Assembly: GCA_007922195.1 (NCBI GenBank)
Contig: ML682059.1
Location: 15,215,303-15,279,302 of the forward strand
Length of the DNA: 64,000 nt
Direction of reading: 5' to 3'
From: Podocnemis expansa
Taxonomy: Eukaryota; Chordata; Testudines; Podocnemididae
In this document: positions 18,751-32,203 of the stretch, one piece after another
Position numbering within the stretch: position 1 is the first letter of the stretch
Layout: each line of letters begins with the position of its first letter
Notes under the pieces: generated by a model
The model's input: the letters and a program-made list of their open reading frames with translations, nothing else
The model's database searches: none
Told to the model about the DNA's origin: nothing
Made by a program: the position numbers and the translations under genes

Positions 18751-21700
18751 GACATTGTTAAGTCAAAAGCCTTACTTAATACTTTGTATTTTGAATGCTT
18801 TTTCTGTATCTTTATTGACAGGTTAAAAAAGGTTTTGAATAATGTTTTCCATGATACTAAGCAGGTTGATGCCTTTATATACAAAACTCTGAACTTTGTC
18901 AAAAAGTTCTTTATTCCTAGACAGTCGATTGGGTTATGTTAACATCTTTGATTTTGGGGCCTGGTTTTTCCATCAAAACTCACACAACAGACCTTCATCC
19001 ACTGTACCCCACCCCTGCAGCTTCTCATCACAATATTTATGACAGTGGTTTCCTCATACCAATCCAGTCACCTTGCTCAGCCAGGCTTGGTTTTCCCACC
19101 AGACCTTCTCTACCACCCTTGTTCCTGGTCCCAGTCCCTCTCTCTAGGTTCTTCATCCTAGTCCTCTCCAACTACTGTTTTGCTTGCCTCAGTCTCCTTC
19201 CTCAGGCAATCCCAGTCTGCTGTCCCCACTCATCAGTTCAGTCTTCCCCTTCAAATCCTTTTACCATATTTTTTGCCCAGACAGTCCCAGTTGCTTTGCA
19301 ACCTGGAGTAAAATCTGATCTCACCTTCCTTCCTTTATCCACCAGCTTCTTTCAACCCCATTTGCCCAGGTTCTAGATGCTACTCCCAGTCTTCTTGTGC
19401 AGCCAGTCCCCGTCTCTCCATCTATCTGCCAAATTCATTCTCACTCTTCCATGCTACTTTCCTTTTCCCCAGGCTATTCCCTTCTCCTGTCTTTCTTGAC
19501 CCCACCTTCCTCCCTGCCAGAGGTCTGTCTCTTGTCCTTCCTGCAACTATGTGAGGGCATTTCCTTCTCTATGCTGTTTGGATGATAGCAAGAAGATTAT
19601 TAAGATAACAAGGTTTGCTGCTCTCAGCTTCAGGTACCAGGTGCTACAAACTGTCCTTGGCAGCTTGGAGCAGCATTTTCAGAAAAAGTCCTGCTGAGAC
19701 CCCTACACAGTGAAGCATTCTCGGTACAGATGAATATTCAGCAAATTTAACTGTAACCTCTAAAAGACTTTTCAAAGGCTAAATTCACATATTTTTCAAA
19801 GGGCCAACAAAAGGCACATCACTGGATAGCTCCCCCTGTCAAATTTGAAGTCCCTGCTCCAAAGTCATACATGAATGATAGGAGTGAAAACATGGTCTGA
19901 TAATAGGAAGTGTCAGGCACCCTTAGGTTTAGGAGTTTATCAGACTGTCTTCTAATTGAACTCTACAGGGTTCTAAAACCAGACTGTTTTAACGTTCTCC
20001 TTTTTTAATCAGGGAAAGCTATTTTTATCCTCTTTTCTGAATTATTATGTGAACAGGCCTGGCATTTCTAAAAGCCTGTAGGAAGAGCAGAGAGGCAACC
20101 TTTTTTCCACTAAGTTTTGATTATGTAGCAAAAGAGAAGGGGAAAAAAAGGCCTTCTTATTGTTATTTAGTACCATTTGCAATCTTCTAGTTCCGGGGTT
20201 CTCACATGGTAACATTCCAAATGAAATATTCTTTTTACTGAGACCAGGTATTTCTTTAAGAAATGCCAGTTTTTGCTCTTAATCTCAGTGGCTCTGTTTG
20301 CCTTCCATCCTCCTCCTAAGCTAGGTGTGCTGAAAAGAAAAACAGGACAGTCATAGGAATCTTTTTTTTTCAGTTCCCTTTGTCTGTAGCTTACAATGCT
20401 ATTTAAATAGCCTACATGCTTCCACAGCAGATTGCAGGGGGTCAGGAGGTTCAGGATGATTTGTGCCTCTTGCTTGTGCAACAAGTTAGTGTTAGCTGCA
20501 AATACACTCAAATGCTGTATTACTCACTGATGGCCTTCTGAAGTCATTCTGCCCCCACACCCTGAAGAAGATTGATCATGATCCTTGTCTGAGATGCTAC
20601 TGTTGTAGCCTGTCTTTGGTTGCAGCTCACATATGTCACCTCTGGGCAACAGCACTGTGTAATTGATGTTCAGTGTGCCTCAAGGGGTTAAAAGATTAAT
20701 GCATCACAAAGATATCATGTGAGCTCCAGTTTTTAGGAGCTAGACTGGAATATGTCGCATTACATTTCACTAAGAGCCTAAAAAATAAATTGTACACGAA
20801 TATTCACTACAGATCAGCAATGCTGGGGAGAAAAAATGGAGCCCCAACTTTAAAAAAGTTTTGATCAGTTAGGCATATGATTGCACCACAAATGGTGAGT
20901 CTATTGGGGATCTATTTTCCTGCAGTGTTTTTATTGCTCAAGGTGCTGAAATTGTACACAGAAATACTAAATGGTTCACCAAGAAGATAAAGTCCAGGAG
21001 GCTGATTTAGAATATTAGTATCTTTTCTTGACTTCACTGAGAGGTATGTGCATCCCATTTGGTGACGATTGGACACTAAGTAGGGGAATTTTCATCTTCT
21101 GTCTTTCCCTATAAATGTTATACTCTGTGAACATTCTGTGAAGGATATCATCAGATAAAGTGTTATTGCAGACATTGTATGGAAAGTCACATAACATTAA
21201 ACACTAACTATGAATAGATCTTTTTTCCACAAGAACAAACTTGTATTTCATATCTGATTTAGGTTTGATGATTGCAGTGTAAGACAAAAGAAAAAAAATG
21301 TTAGAAGTTTACTCTGGTTGAATTAAGTGTTCCATTGTGTAAAGTACCTGTGGAAAAGTCCTTCCACTGAAGTTGTAAAATGAAGAATGCAACATTGCTG
21401 AGGCTCCTTAACTGGAAATTGAGCACCAGTATCCCCAATGGGAAAAGCTAGTGCATCTTTCATGTTTCTTTCCTACTAGCAGTTTGCTTTATTTTTGTTC
21501 CAGCTCTATTTTTTGTTTCTCCAAAACCCCATTTTGGTTGGAACTGATAAACTTTCAGAACAAAATTAGACAGACAAGTCACTAAAATAACTGTACCCTA
21601 AAATAATATGGGATTGGCAAACCAGTTTTCCCTCCATTCAGACTGCCTTAAAAGTCCTATTTGAAAGTTCACCTTAGTGCAAGTTCAAATGCTATTGCAT

Positions 21701-24395
21701 TTTTCATTTCATTTAATTGAAAAGGGAATGATCTGAGAGAAGAAACTTCATTAAAACAAATAGAATAAAAATATAATCATAGGTCAGGCATGTGAAAAAA
21801 ACAAATACATCAAAACTGCTATATACAGAAAAGACAGAGCAGAAAAAGAAAAAGAAATCTAATGGGAAAATAAATACATTATGGTATCCAAAGTACACTC
21901 TCACTCTTTCTCTTTGTGATCTTACTCTTAATACATAGTACAGACTTCCACATTTCTAGAATTTATTTTAAGAAATTGTGTAGGCCTTCAAGGGAGATGG
22001 CGAGCAGAATGCAGTGTGGATCTCCATCTTCCTCTTACAAGGATTAGCACATGTTCCCCTTCATGCTGTGTCAACGCCTGCCCACACCCCACAGGGCAAG
22101 CCTACAGATCATAAAAATGGTTTGCAATATTCAGTAGCCTTCGAAACCATAAGATCTGATCATCTCAAAACAATATATGCTATTTTCCGGGAACAAGGTA
22201 CAAATTACATAGGATCTTTACTGGAAACAATGATAATTACACAGTAAGCTAATTATACAATTATCAGGAGATGACATGCCACTAGTAATGTGACTCATAT
22301 CACCACTGTAGTGCCAAGGGAGGTCACGGTTTGGAAATCTATTGGTGCCAGCATTAAAAAGGCACCAGAATGCACAATCATCAGAGAGCAATTTATGGAA
22401 ATATAAATTATTTGTGAGGATGAAGACTACAGCACTAGGATAAGCAGGAATCTCTGGATGATCACATTCAGAGTCATTATCTAATATTGTCCTACATTTT
22501 AAAATGCACATTTTAAAGGATTTTTTCTGGAGCTGTTTTGCTTCACAGACTGCAAAATGCACAGGAAATTTGGAACTTTCTCTTTCTTTCTTTCTTTTTC
22601 CTTTCGTTCTTTCTTAATCCATGAAGTTTTGGACGCAGAGATTTGTACATTCACGTGACATCACACTGGAGAGTCAAACCAAACCAAACCAAACCAGACA
22701 CCACCTTTCCAAATTTTTAAATGAAACTTAATTTTGTATTGGAGTTTGTTTTGAATGAAACATTCAGGGATCTCTGAGCAGCTCCCTTTCTCTCTTTGTG
22801 AGACATACATTATACAGTAAAATTGTATGAGGACCAGAGCTAAAGCTTGTTATGAAACTGCAAACTGTGCAAAAAACTACCTGGCTTTGTGTTTCGTTAC
22901 TAAGTCAAAGTACAGCCAAAGTTTATTGAAAAGCTTGTTGCACTTCATGAATCTTATGAACAAACTGTAGCTCCAGTCTGGGGAGATAATAAATAGTTCC
23001 TTCCTTCTAACTTCTGTTGGTTTTGTCTAATTAGACCATAAATTCTGTGAGGCATGAATTGTTCTTACTACATGTTTGGACAATGCCTATCACAATAAGG
23101 CCTTGATCTTAGCTGATTCCTTTAGGTACTATTGTAATAATATATAATTTTTTTCAAGGTAGTGCCTATGTCAAACTCCACTATGAAGCTAAGGGGAAAT
23201 TATTTTGACATGAAATCAGGTGAATTCCTGTGGCATTGACTCAATTTATCTTTGCATTTTATAGGTTTTTTTAAGCCAGTGATGTAACTGCAGCTCCTGC
23301 AGAGCTCCTCCATCAGTATTTTTTAGGGGTCAATTTCCAGGAGTCATTTGCAGAAAGAGCTAGATCCTATCTAGTGTCCGCTCCATTCATCTTCTGCTGG
23401 GGATAGTCAAATTGCTGTTCTCTTCTATGGGAAATATCACTCAAGTAGCTAAAAAGACTTCTAATAGAGAGTCACTCTGCAGCTGGGTTATCAGGGTAGG
23501 TTCACGATGAGACTGTCAAGGATGGGGTTTCAGCATGGGGTTTAGGGGATACTGGCAGGGATTCAGGGTGGATGCAGTATAGGGCTGAGTGAAATCAGGA
23601 AGTGTGCAGTAGGTGGGACAGTAAAGTCTGAAAGGGTCAGAGGGCAAACAGAAGAGGTATGGGGGAATATGACGGGGCGTATCTGCCCTTCCCACAAGAT
23701 GGGAAGCCCTGAGGTCTCTCATGGGCCAGAAAGCCCCTCAGTATTATGCACATCATATATTCCTTGGCAGGAAGTGGAGGTTAAAAGCCCAGCAAGAGGC
23801 CCCAGAGCAGAGTGTTTCCTGAGCCCTGTCATGCCCAGAGGGGCGTTGGGGCTGCTGACTGCTCGGCACTGTTTTTTTTTTGCCTGACCCTGCCCATGCT
23901 CAGAGGGGCCTCAGGGCTGTGGGATCGCTCACCACTGATGCCTCATTTAGCCCTGACACTACACATGGGTCTCAGGACTACTGCATCGCTCAGTAAGACT
24001 ATTTGTTGGGCCCAGCCATGCCTAGAGAGGCTTCTGGGCCATCTTACTGACCAGCACTACTGTTTGCAGCCTGCAACACTCAGAGATGAACCAGGAAGGC
24101 CTCCTATTCATCCTAGGTGGATTGCTTGGCCTCATCACCCCAGAGGAGCTCTCAAACAGGGGTAAAGTTGGCAACCAGAGCCAACATATGACAATTCAGG
24201 GCTGGAATGGAATGAGAGTTACACCCACATCCCTCTTCCCAAGGGGATCCAGGCACTGTATGTCAGAGTGATCAGAGGGAGTGCAGTAGTGCAGCTAAAG
24301 AAGGAACAGTCACCAGTAGAAACAAAGCTCTTTCAGATGCATGAAGGTCATAGTCATATATTTGTCCTACAGGGCTGAGAAGGAGCACTCTGATG
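18751..24395. other. Unassigned region; pyrimidine-rich block 18990-19580; small simple repeats
   Basis: No gene could be supported. A roughly 600-base C/T-rich block (18990-19580) repeats short phrases such as CAGTCCCAGT and could be old LTR sequence. A CTTT-type run lies at about 22576-22615 and an AACCA run at about 22677-22696. The open frames are short and lack motifs. Confidence 0.45.
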
Positions 24396-24397
24396 CA

Positions 24398-24445
<48 letters not shown>

Positions 24446-24455
24446 NNNNNNNNNN

Positions 24456-24501
<46 letters not shown>
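24396..24501. repeat. (ATCT)n microsatellite with internal assembly gap
   Basis: ATCT units run on both sides of a 10-base N gap (24446-24455). The N run is a placeholder, so the true array length is unknown. Confidence 0.95.
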
Positions 24502-24502
<1 letters not shown>

Positions 24503-25799
24503 CTAAAAGCAAAATTATGAAAAATTACCAGAGCAAAAAGAAAAGTCACCTTCCATCCATCCATGTTTAATAGAAGAAAAAATTTCACACCAACAGTTTT
24601 TGCTGTGTTGTTCCATCTCTGGGTCCACATCCTCCATGCAAAACTACTTTGTTCATATTTCATTATTATTTAGTCATAGGTAAAAGGAGGGCAGTATTAC
24701 AAGTAAACCAGACTGAGCAGACACTAAACTAAAATGTACCTAAGGCAACACACTTAAAAAAAAAAAAAACTGCCATGACATTCTAGTTTTGGTGTGTGTC
24801 AATAATGTTTCTGAAGAGTCCTGAAATTCCACTTACTGAGTACTAAGGGCACTGGGGAAACCCTTTGAAATAATACAAGTCTACATAGATATGGTGGAAC
24901 TTGGAAGCCTCTATTTGGGGAATATAATAAAATATAATCCCCTAGTGGAGCACTACCTTATCTATTGTCTCTCTTCTGAGATGTGATTCACTACCTATAA
25001 CCACAGTTCAGCAGGTAAACTAAGGTTCTTCAATTCTGCTTCTAAGAACAAACCTATCTCTCTCTCTATCACTGCTGTATCACAAGTTGAAGAAAAACTT
25101 GGTGACTAGGAGAAGAGCAACAATTCCCAGCTGCTTTCTGGTTCTGTTATAGGTGGAAAGTCTGTATTGCAGTTAAGACACAGGTCAAGCTGCAGACCTG
25201 AGTCAGAAAGTCTTCATACTAGTACAGTATGGATATGTTAGCATTGCTGTGAAACTGGGATCCAGCAACCGTAAACCCAGGTTTACAATGCCACATGAAT
25301 GCTGAAGCATGATCTTGGAAACTCTCCATGCCTAGCATAGTCCTCTGAAAATGCCAAGGTAAGGGCAAGCTGCAAAAGATTCTCCCAAACTGATGGCTAG
25401 TACTACAGTAAATTCAACAAACTGTCAGAAAAAGTGCTTCTGATCCCCTGCACTGTTTATTGGGAACCTAAAAAAACAAGAAGACTGTATTCTTATTTAT
25501 TTATTGCATTTCAGTCTCTGGCTCCAGTCACCAACTAGGTCCAGTAAAGAGAGAAGTTATTTGATAACGCTCTTCCGTTTACCTTAAGAGTCAGATGCAT
25601 TCTGAGATGAATAGAAATTTGGATCTTATGTAAAATACCAAGCTGCCAGGTGATTTTTTAGTAACTAAAACTGCAGGTTTATTATAAACTAGCTGTAACC
25701 CATCAAAAATTACAGAGGAAAACCATGGTTTCTTCCTCAACTGGGCACCACATACAATTGTCTGAAGAATCAGTACAACATATTAGAAACAACTGAAAG
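24502..25799. other. Unassigned sequence
   Basis: No gene or repeat supported. Confidence 0.5.
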
Positions 25800-26660
25800 C
25801 TGCGAAGGGGGCCAGGGGCAGCAGATGGGAGCAGAGAAGGGGCAGGTGGGGGCAAGAGGTGGGGTGCAACAACTTGTCGGTAGTATATGCATTGGAGGGA
25901 TAAGGAAGGATGGGGTAGGGGGCATAGCAGAAGAGAAGATGACAGATGTTGGGTGGAGGCATGGGGGGAGGATGAGGTCAGGGGATGTGGAGGGAGGGAC
26001 GAGGAGCAATGGAGCAGGGGCAGGAGGTGGAGGTGTTGAAGGAGGTGGCTGGGGGCAGGGGCAGGAGATGAGACCAATGAAGGGGAGGGCTGGAGCCAGG
26101 ATGTGGCAGGGTGGTGAAGGGGTCCATGGGCAGCAGATAGGTGGTGGCAGGAGGTGGGAGGCAAGTGCCAGAGCTGGGGTGGTGAACAGGGACATGGACA
26201 AGAGCTGGGGGCAGAGAAGGGGGTGTGTGGGGGCAGGAGGTGGGGGGCTAGGGCTGAGGCAGTAGCTTGGCTGATGAAGGGGGTCAGGGGCAGTAGATGG
26301 GGGCAGAGAGGAGGTGGATGGAGGCAAGGGGGGAATACAACCACTTGTCAGTATCATATGTATCAGAGGGATAAGAAAAGTTGGGGTAGGCAGTGTGGCA
26401 GAAGTGAAGGAGCGGGGTGGGGCATGGGGGGAAGGATGAGGGTGCAGGATGTGGAGGGAGGGATGAGGAACAATGGAGCAGGGACAGGAGGTGGGGATGT
26501 TGAAGGGGTGGCTGGGGGCAGGGGCAGGGGCAAGAGATGGGGGCAGAGAAGGGGCAGTTGGGGGCAGGAGGTGGGGTGCAACCACTTGTCAATACCATAT
26601 GCATCAGAGGGCTAAGGAAGGATGTGGTAGAGGTCATGGCAGAAGTGAAGGCGAGGGTTA
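25800..26660. repeat. Purine-rich (G-strand) minisatellite, degenerate ~240-bp period
   Basis: Anchor words recur: CAACTTGTCGGTAGTATATG at about 25869, CAACCACTTGTCAGTATCAT at about 26339 and CAACCACTTGTCAATACCAT at about 26579. These spacings are about 470 and 240, suggesting a ~235-240-bp unit with one anchor lost. Between anchors are GGGGCAGGAGGTGGGG-type blocks and GTGGAGGGAGGGA. The strand bias keeps several frames open, giving Pro/Ser/His-rich or Gly/Arg-rich peptides that are not real proteins. Confidence 0.75.
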
Positions 26661-27028
26661 CAGACATGGAAAAGCTTCAGACTCAGAGTCCCCTGCCCAC
26701 AGGACATTTTCTTACGTGTCCTGGTGACTCATAAGGTGTAGCCCTGCGTTTTCTCCCTGGGCTCATTGTACCTGTGAGTTTCCTTGATGTGCCGTTAAGA
26801 AGACTTATTGCTGCTTACGTCCTGTCTGGGGTGTCACCCAGAAACACAGTACAAGTTGAAATACAGATATGACATAGATATTCATAACCTACATTACAAA
26901 ATATGCCACATGCACCTAAAAGGTATCATCATATTCAACAAATTTATAATCTTTCTAATGGTACCTGATGTGGCTAATCTCCTTCAAATTATTGGGATTT
27001 TACCATATGGATGCTAAATCATATTCTG
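26661..27028. other. Unassigned sequence
   Basis: Nothing recognisable. Confidence 0.4.
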
Positions 27029-27031
27029 AAA

Positions 27032-27700
27032 GGTTATGTCTACGTTGCAGAGCACTTTCAAAAAAAACTTTTTTTCAAAAAAATTATTTTGAAATATATT
27101 CAGAATAATTATCTCTATATAACTTTTTCCAAAAATGCTATTTTGGGAGAACAGTCTGGGGACAGCTGCTTGTCCTGAAATACTGCAGCTTTTTTTTTCC
27201 CCCCCCAAAAGTGGACTTTTTTTTTTTTTAAAGCCTTTGCCACGTCCAGTGATGGCTTTTTTAAAAAAAGCTATCTCAAAAAAGGCTTTTTATTTAGAAA
27301 AAAAACATCAGCGTTAGCTTTTTCAAAAAAGCGCGCCAGTATCTGGACATACAGAAGAACTTTTCTGGAAATGCTAAACCTGGTCGTTTAAAAAAAAGTC
27401 TTTTTCGAGATAGCTTTTTTGAAAAAAGCCATTGTTGGACGTGGCAAAGGCTTTTTTTCGAAAAAGCCTGCCTATCTCTTCCATTGGCTTTCTTTTTTTC
27501 ACAAAAGAAAGTCCAGTGTGGACTTATACTTCCGGCAAAACAGAAGCTGCAGTATTTTGGGACAAGTAGCCCCCCCAGACTGTTCTCCTGAAATAGCATT
27601 TTTGAAAAATAGTTATTTCAAGATAATTATTCCAAATATATTATAAAATATTTTTTTTTGAAAAAAGCTTTTTGAAAGTGCTTTGCAATATAGTCATAGC
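27032..27700. mobile_element. Foldback MITE, TTTTTCGAAAAA-arm class (669 bp)
   Basis: The left end GGTTATGTCTACGTTGCA and right end TGCAATATAGTCATAGC are inverted repeats continuing into AGCACTTTCAAAAA on both sides. AAA flanks each end (27029-27031 and 27701-27703), a possible 3-bp duplication, though low-complexity. The arms are long A/T runs with CTTTTTTCGAAAAAGCC-like words, a different arm word from the TTTCGAAATAA class. CAGCTGCTTGTCC / GGACAAGTAGC are mirrored near the middle. Confidence 0.75.
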
Positions 27701-27703
27701 AAA

Positions 27704-28372
27704 ATGTTCCCCTAATCCAAACAGCATCACAGACATAAGTCTGCAAGCCTAGATTCTATATATGGGGGTTTAGTGTGCAGTATAGATATATTCTCTGGCC
27801 TAATGAATATTTAATTCTTTATCAAAGTGAAAGTGTTCCAGCAGGAGAGCATGGGAGAGACTGATTCTGTAGACAAGTGGTTATATAATTCAGGAGAGTT
27901 ATGGACTCAAAATCTTGCAGAGTAGGGACTTGCACCCCAATGTTCCACAGCCTAGTACTATACTTAAACCACTGGACTGGGGGGGGGGTGCTGTACTTCT
28001 GTTCCTTTTCTTTTTCTTTTTCAAGAAAATTTTGAAAAGGTCTTGGTTTCAAACTGCATCAGAAGCAAAAAAACCAAAACCAAAACCAAAAACCAAAAAA
28101 AAAAAAAAAAAAAAAACCAAACAAACCCTGAAAATTGTTACTGAAGCAGACTTCTTGTTTTCTGGCTACTCCTATTAATAAGTATTTAGTTCTGCATCAT
28201 AGGCCATTTACGGTGGGTTGGGAGTGGCCCACCACCTCTCCTGGTTCTCCTGAACATACAGGAGCTCATACCTGCTGCACAGTCTTTGAGAATAATGCAG
28301 TATGCATTGAGCCACACCTGCTGGACACTGAATGAGAGTGCAAAATAGGGCTACCTTTTATGGGGAGGTGCA
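27704..28372. other. Unassigned sequence with A-rich tract
   Basis: An AAACC/poly-A tract lies at about 28066-28122, and a G run at about 27979-27988. No gene is supported. Confidence 0.5.
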
Positions 28373-28379
28373 ATGGGGC

Positions 28380-28600
28380 TCAGACGGATCACCAGGGATT
28401 TTTCATTAGGAGGGTGGTGAAGCACTAGAATGGGTTACCTAGGGAGGTGGTGGAATGTCTCTCCTGAGAGGTTTGTAAGGCCTGGCTTGACAAAACCCTG
28501 GCTGAGATGATTTAGTTGGGGTTGGTCCTGTTTCAAGCAAGGAGTTGGACTGGATGACCTCCTGAGGTCTCTTCCAACCCTTATCTTCTATGACTCTATT
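28380..28600 (+). mobile_element. CR1 LINE 3' end
   Basis: The + strand carries the canonical CR1 terminal phrase (GGGTTACCTAGGGAGGTGG, then GGACTGGATGACCTCCTGAG and CTTCCAACCC), ending in TTCTATGACTCTATT. Only the last part of the coding tail and the 3' untranslated end remain. Confidence 0.85.
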
Positions 28601-28651
28601 AGCACAAGCCAAAGAGTAAGGAAAACTGACTATTCAATTAGTGGACATATA

Positions 28652-29055
28652 GGCTATGTCTATACTAGGAGAAGTTAGTTCAAATTTGTTGATTCGAACT
28701 AATAAGTTTGAGTTTAGTTCAAACTAAATTCGAACTTATCAGTTTGAATTAACAACATGGACTAATTCAAACTAATTTGAGATCAAATTAGTTCACTTTG
28801 TTAATTCAAACTAACTGCCCTTAATTCAAATTCCTAAATTTGAACTAAGGGTTAATCCCTGTCTAGAGCGTCCTTAGTTCAAACTAATGACTGAATGAAG
28901 GGCTTAGTTTGAACTAACCGGCAGGTCTTGCTAATTAAAACTAAGCTTTCAGTAGTTTGAGTTAAGGAATTCCTTAATTTGAACTAATAAAAGCCTACTG
29001 TAGATAGGTACTAAGCCTCCTTAATTCGAACTAACTTGCAAGTGTAGACATACCC
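28652..29055. mobile_element. Foldback MITE, TTAGTTCGAACTAA-arm class (404 bp)
   Basis: The ends GGCTATGTCTATACT and AGTGTAGACATACCC are inverted repeats. A perfect 3-bp duplication ATA sits at 28649-28651 and 29056-29058. The arms consist of TTAGTTCAAACTAA/TTCGAACTAA words. This is the same arm class as 1721-3250 and 38699-39538. Confidence 0.88.
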
Positions 29056-29058
29056 ATA

Positions 29059-31825
29059 AAGTCAGCAGTATTCCTCTTTCAGGGCTCCCATGGAACTGCT
29101 GATATAAACTTAAATTGACCCCCAAACTGTAGAACTTCCTGTGTGCATGTTATTCATGGTAACCCTGCTGCTTTCCCTCAGGCTGATTTCCTTATTTCCA
29201 GTGCTCTTGTTAATGTAGAAAGGTGTCCATTCTTGCCCCCAGGAGAGTGAATCTGCCCAGAATCCCACTTTCCAATAGGTTGCTTGTATGACTGTACTCT
29301 AATATATTCTACACAAAGAAATTGAAAATTCCAGCATTTTCAGATTTATTGCAAAATTATGATTGTATATCTTCATGAAACAAAAGGTATGTTAAAAGAC
29401 TGATTTATTATCTTGAGACTGGATAACAGCAGACAAAATTTTGAACCATATCATGCTCATTTTTGACAAAATGTATCTTTGGATTACTCTTTTTCCAACA
29501 TTTTCCCAATGTTTCATGTTTATTGCTCTGAAACCCAATTTCAGAAAATATGATAAAAATGTGAAATGTTGTGAATGCAAAATGATGCACAACAAAAATG
29601 CAGTGCAACAAAATAACATACAATACAAAGGCAACAACGATGGACCTCAATGAAAAACAAAACTTAAGGCAGCTGTTACATATTCACTGTTATTCTTCTG
29701 TAGCAGGAAACTTCAGCCCTGAGGGGTCTTAACCGTAGAAATCACTCAGTCAGTGTGTGTTACCCATTTTGGTGAAGTAAATACATTATTTTCAAAACAC
29801 TCCAGCCAGCCTGACAGCAGGGGCACAGTTGCTGTAAACCTACCCTGTGTTTAATAGAAGAACAGGTATGGAGAGTGTTTCCTGGCGCTTGCAGGAATCC
29901 TATGTGAACTAGTATCCTGTCTTGGAAACAATTAAAATGAGTCAACTTTTACCATTTGAAAGCAATATAGTCTAGCCTTCAGTTTTAGGAAAGGGTTTGT
30001 TACAGGTAATCCATCTAACCTCTTGATTGTACAGAATTATTCCAAAGCACATCTTCCTCCATACTGAACTCAACCAACATGATATTATCTTGTTTTTCCT
30101 GTAATCAAGAGCTAAAGAGAATGATACAGCTTTTCCCATCCCTCCACCTCATTCTTCTCCACCTCCCTTAGCGGCTATCAGCATGTGCAATCATTACAAA
30201 AGACTGACACAGACAACAGGATTAAGATCCAAAAACTCAGTGCAGCACATTACTGAATGAAATTAGTGCTGGATGGGCCAAGAGTGTGGGCCTAAAGAAA
30301 TAAATGGTTTATAGGAAACACTTTAGTCAAATAAGAAAGAATATTAAATCCATTCTTGAGAATTACTCACTGTTAATGGTATTAGTGTGCAAACTATATT
30401 CAATGTAAACTGTGAATTAATTTCCAAATGGTTGTGAGTTCATTTTAAAATCATTCATGACATGTGTTATAGATTTCAGCCCCTGTTAAACTGAGAATTA
30501 AGAGTGCTTAATCCCTCACAATATTCACTGGTATGTTACAATTCTTATTTCTGCTATGTAGACAAGTAGGTAGTCTGGTGGGCTGCCTTTTAGGAATATT
30601 TGTCCCTATGCAGAAACAGATCTCTCTAATATTGAGGTCAAAAGACTCAAGGAAATGTTCCAGAGCTGTATTACCTGTTAGAAATAACACAGGATTCAAC
30701 TTCAGAAGAAGTAGAGGTCAGCTCTGTTCCTTTATCCATCCCAGAAAATGCACACACACCTAGTAAAGTCAGTCTTTAATAGCAATATTGTTTAAGAATG
30801 AGAAAGTAAGCTTTGCAAAGAAATAAAGGAAAGAAGGAAAAGTAATGGATCTGTTAAAGCTAAAGCCTGGTCTACAATACAATTTGGGTTGATATAACCT
30901 GCTTTGTGTTGTGATCTGGCCAGTCAGCGCTCTTTTCTTGGGCCTAGCAGCAATGCTTCATCGTCTGCAGCTGCTCTTTGAACACTGCCAAAGTGAAGTT
31001 GTTTTCTCTATATCCCACATTAATTAACTCACCTCAAAATTGTCCTGTTCCCCACTGATTCAGTTCTTCAGACTCTGCAAATACTTGAGGATTGTGAGTC
31101 CTGACCTCGCAGCATTTACAATAATAGCATAGAGCTGTGCAGGTTCAATGCCTCTGTCCAAGGTGGCGTATGGTCATCAGGGCTGCATGGGTTTATGGGA
31201 CTATTTTTAAAAAGGCACAAAATTAATAGGATGTGGATGATGCTATGGGATGGAGAATGTTATATACCTGAAATTTACAGTAACCCTTTGCACCCAGTCA
31301 CTCTTAAGTGACTGTTTTCTACTCTGTGATTCATTGCCAAAATTTCCCAAAAGACTAGGATACCTTCCTTGGCACCCTGCACTGTGCATTGACACAAATA
31401 CCCCAGTAAATTCGCCCAGCACTGATGCAAGGAGCAAAGTATAGTTATGAACATGGAGCTATGAACATTAGAGCTATGAACTGACTCATCAACACCACAT
31501 CTCATTTGGAACCAGAAGTATGCAATCAGGTAGTAACAGACAATAGCAACAGCAAAAGGAAATACAGTAAAGTACTGTGTTAAACATAAACTGAGAAAAA
31601 CAGAGAAAGTAAAAAGAAAAGATTTGACAAGGTCAGGAAACTTTCTGTGGCTGCTTCATTTAAATGAAGATGGTTAAAAGCAGCATTTCTTTTTTGCACA
31701 GAAAAACTTCAAAGCCATATTAAGTCAATGTTCAGTTGTAAACTTTTGAAAGAACAGTCATAGTGTTTTGTTCAGAATTAAGAGGAATCTTCATTCCTGA
31801 AGGAAGTGTTTGTAACTCTTAGATT
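29059..31825. other. Unassigned AT-rich sequence
   Basis: No gene, RNA or mobile element could be supported. A phrase near 30868 (GCCTGGTCTACAATACAATTTGG) hints at one end of another TIR element, but the partner end was not found. Confidence 0.45.
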
Positions 31826-31833
31826 CTCCTGTA

Positions 31834-32188
31834 TGGGGCGTCGCTGGCACTGGGCACAGGGGGCTTATATCCCGAATCCCAGTGCCAGTGCCCTGAGTCC
31901 TGGCCCTCAGCCCTTTGGCTCTTCCCATCTCCAGCAGGAGATCTTGGGCTCGGCCACCCGCGGTGGCTGGGGCCACTTCCGGTCCTGTCTTAGGCTATGC
32001 CACCTGCCGCAGCGGCTGCCGTTCTCTGCCCAGTCCCCGGCCAGTGATCCTCGGCCAGGCTGGCGGCAGCAGGCACCGGAGACAGGGTCAGCCTAAGCAC
32101 AGAATCAGGGCTGGAGGCGTGGCCCGTGGTGAGGCGGCAGGCCCGGGGCCCATGCCCAGGGTCCTTCCCCAGGGCAGCAACACCCCTG
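31834..32188. mobile_element. GC-rich non-autonomous hAT element, copy 2 (355 bp)
   Basis: It starts TGGGGCGTCGCTGG (the family's CAGGGG end, slightly damaged) and ends CAGCAACACCCCTG. The flanking 8-mers CTCCTGTA (31826-31833) and CTACTGTA (32189-32196) differ at one base. The interior shares CCCAGTGCCAGTGCCCTGAG with copy 1 and GGCGGCAGCAGG with copy 3. It lies directly beside the TIR element that starts at 32204. Confidence 0.78.
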
Positions 32189-32203
32189 CTACTGTATGCA
32201 TAT

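Noticed and set aside
25703..26667. Pro/Ser/His-rich frames of 213 and 271 residues on the minus strand
   Set aside because: They are a translation of the G-rich minisatellite. The content follows the repeat unit and there is no conserved protein feature.
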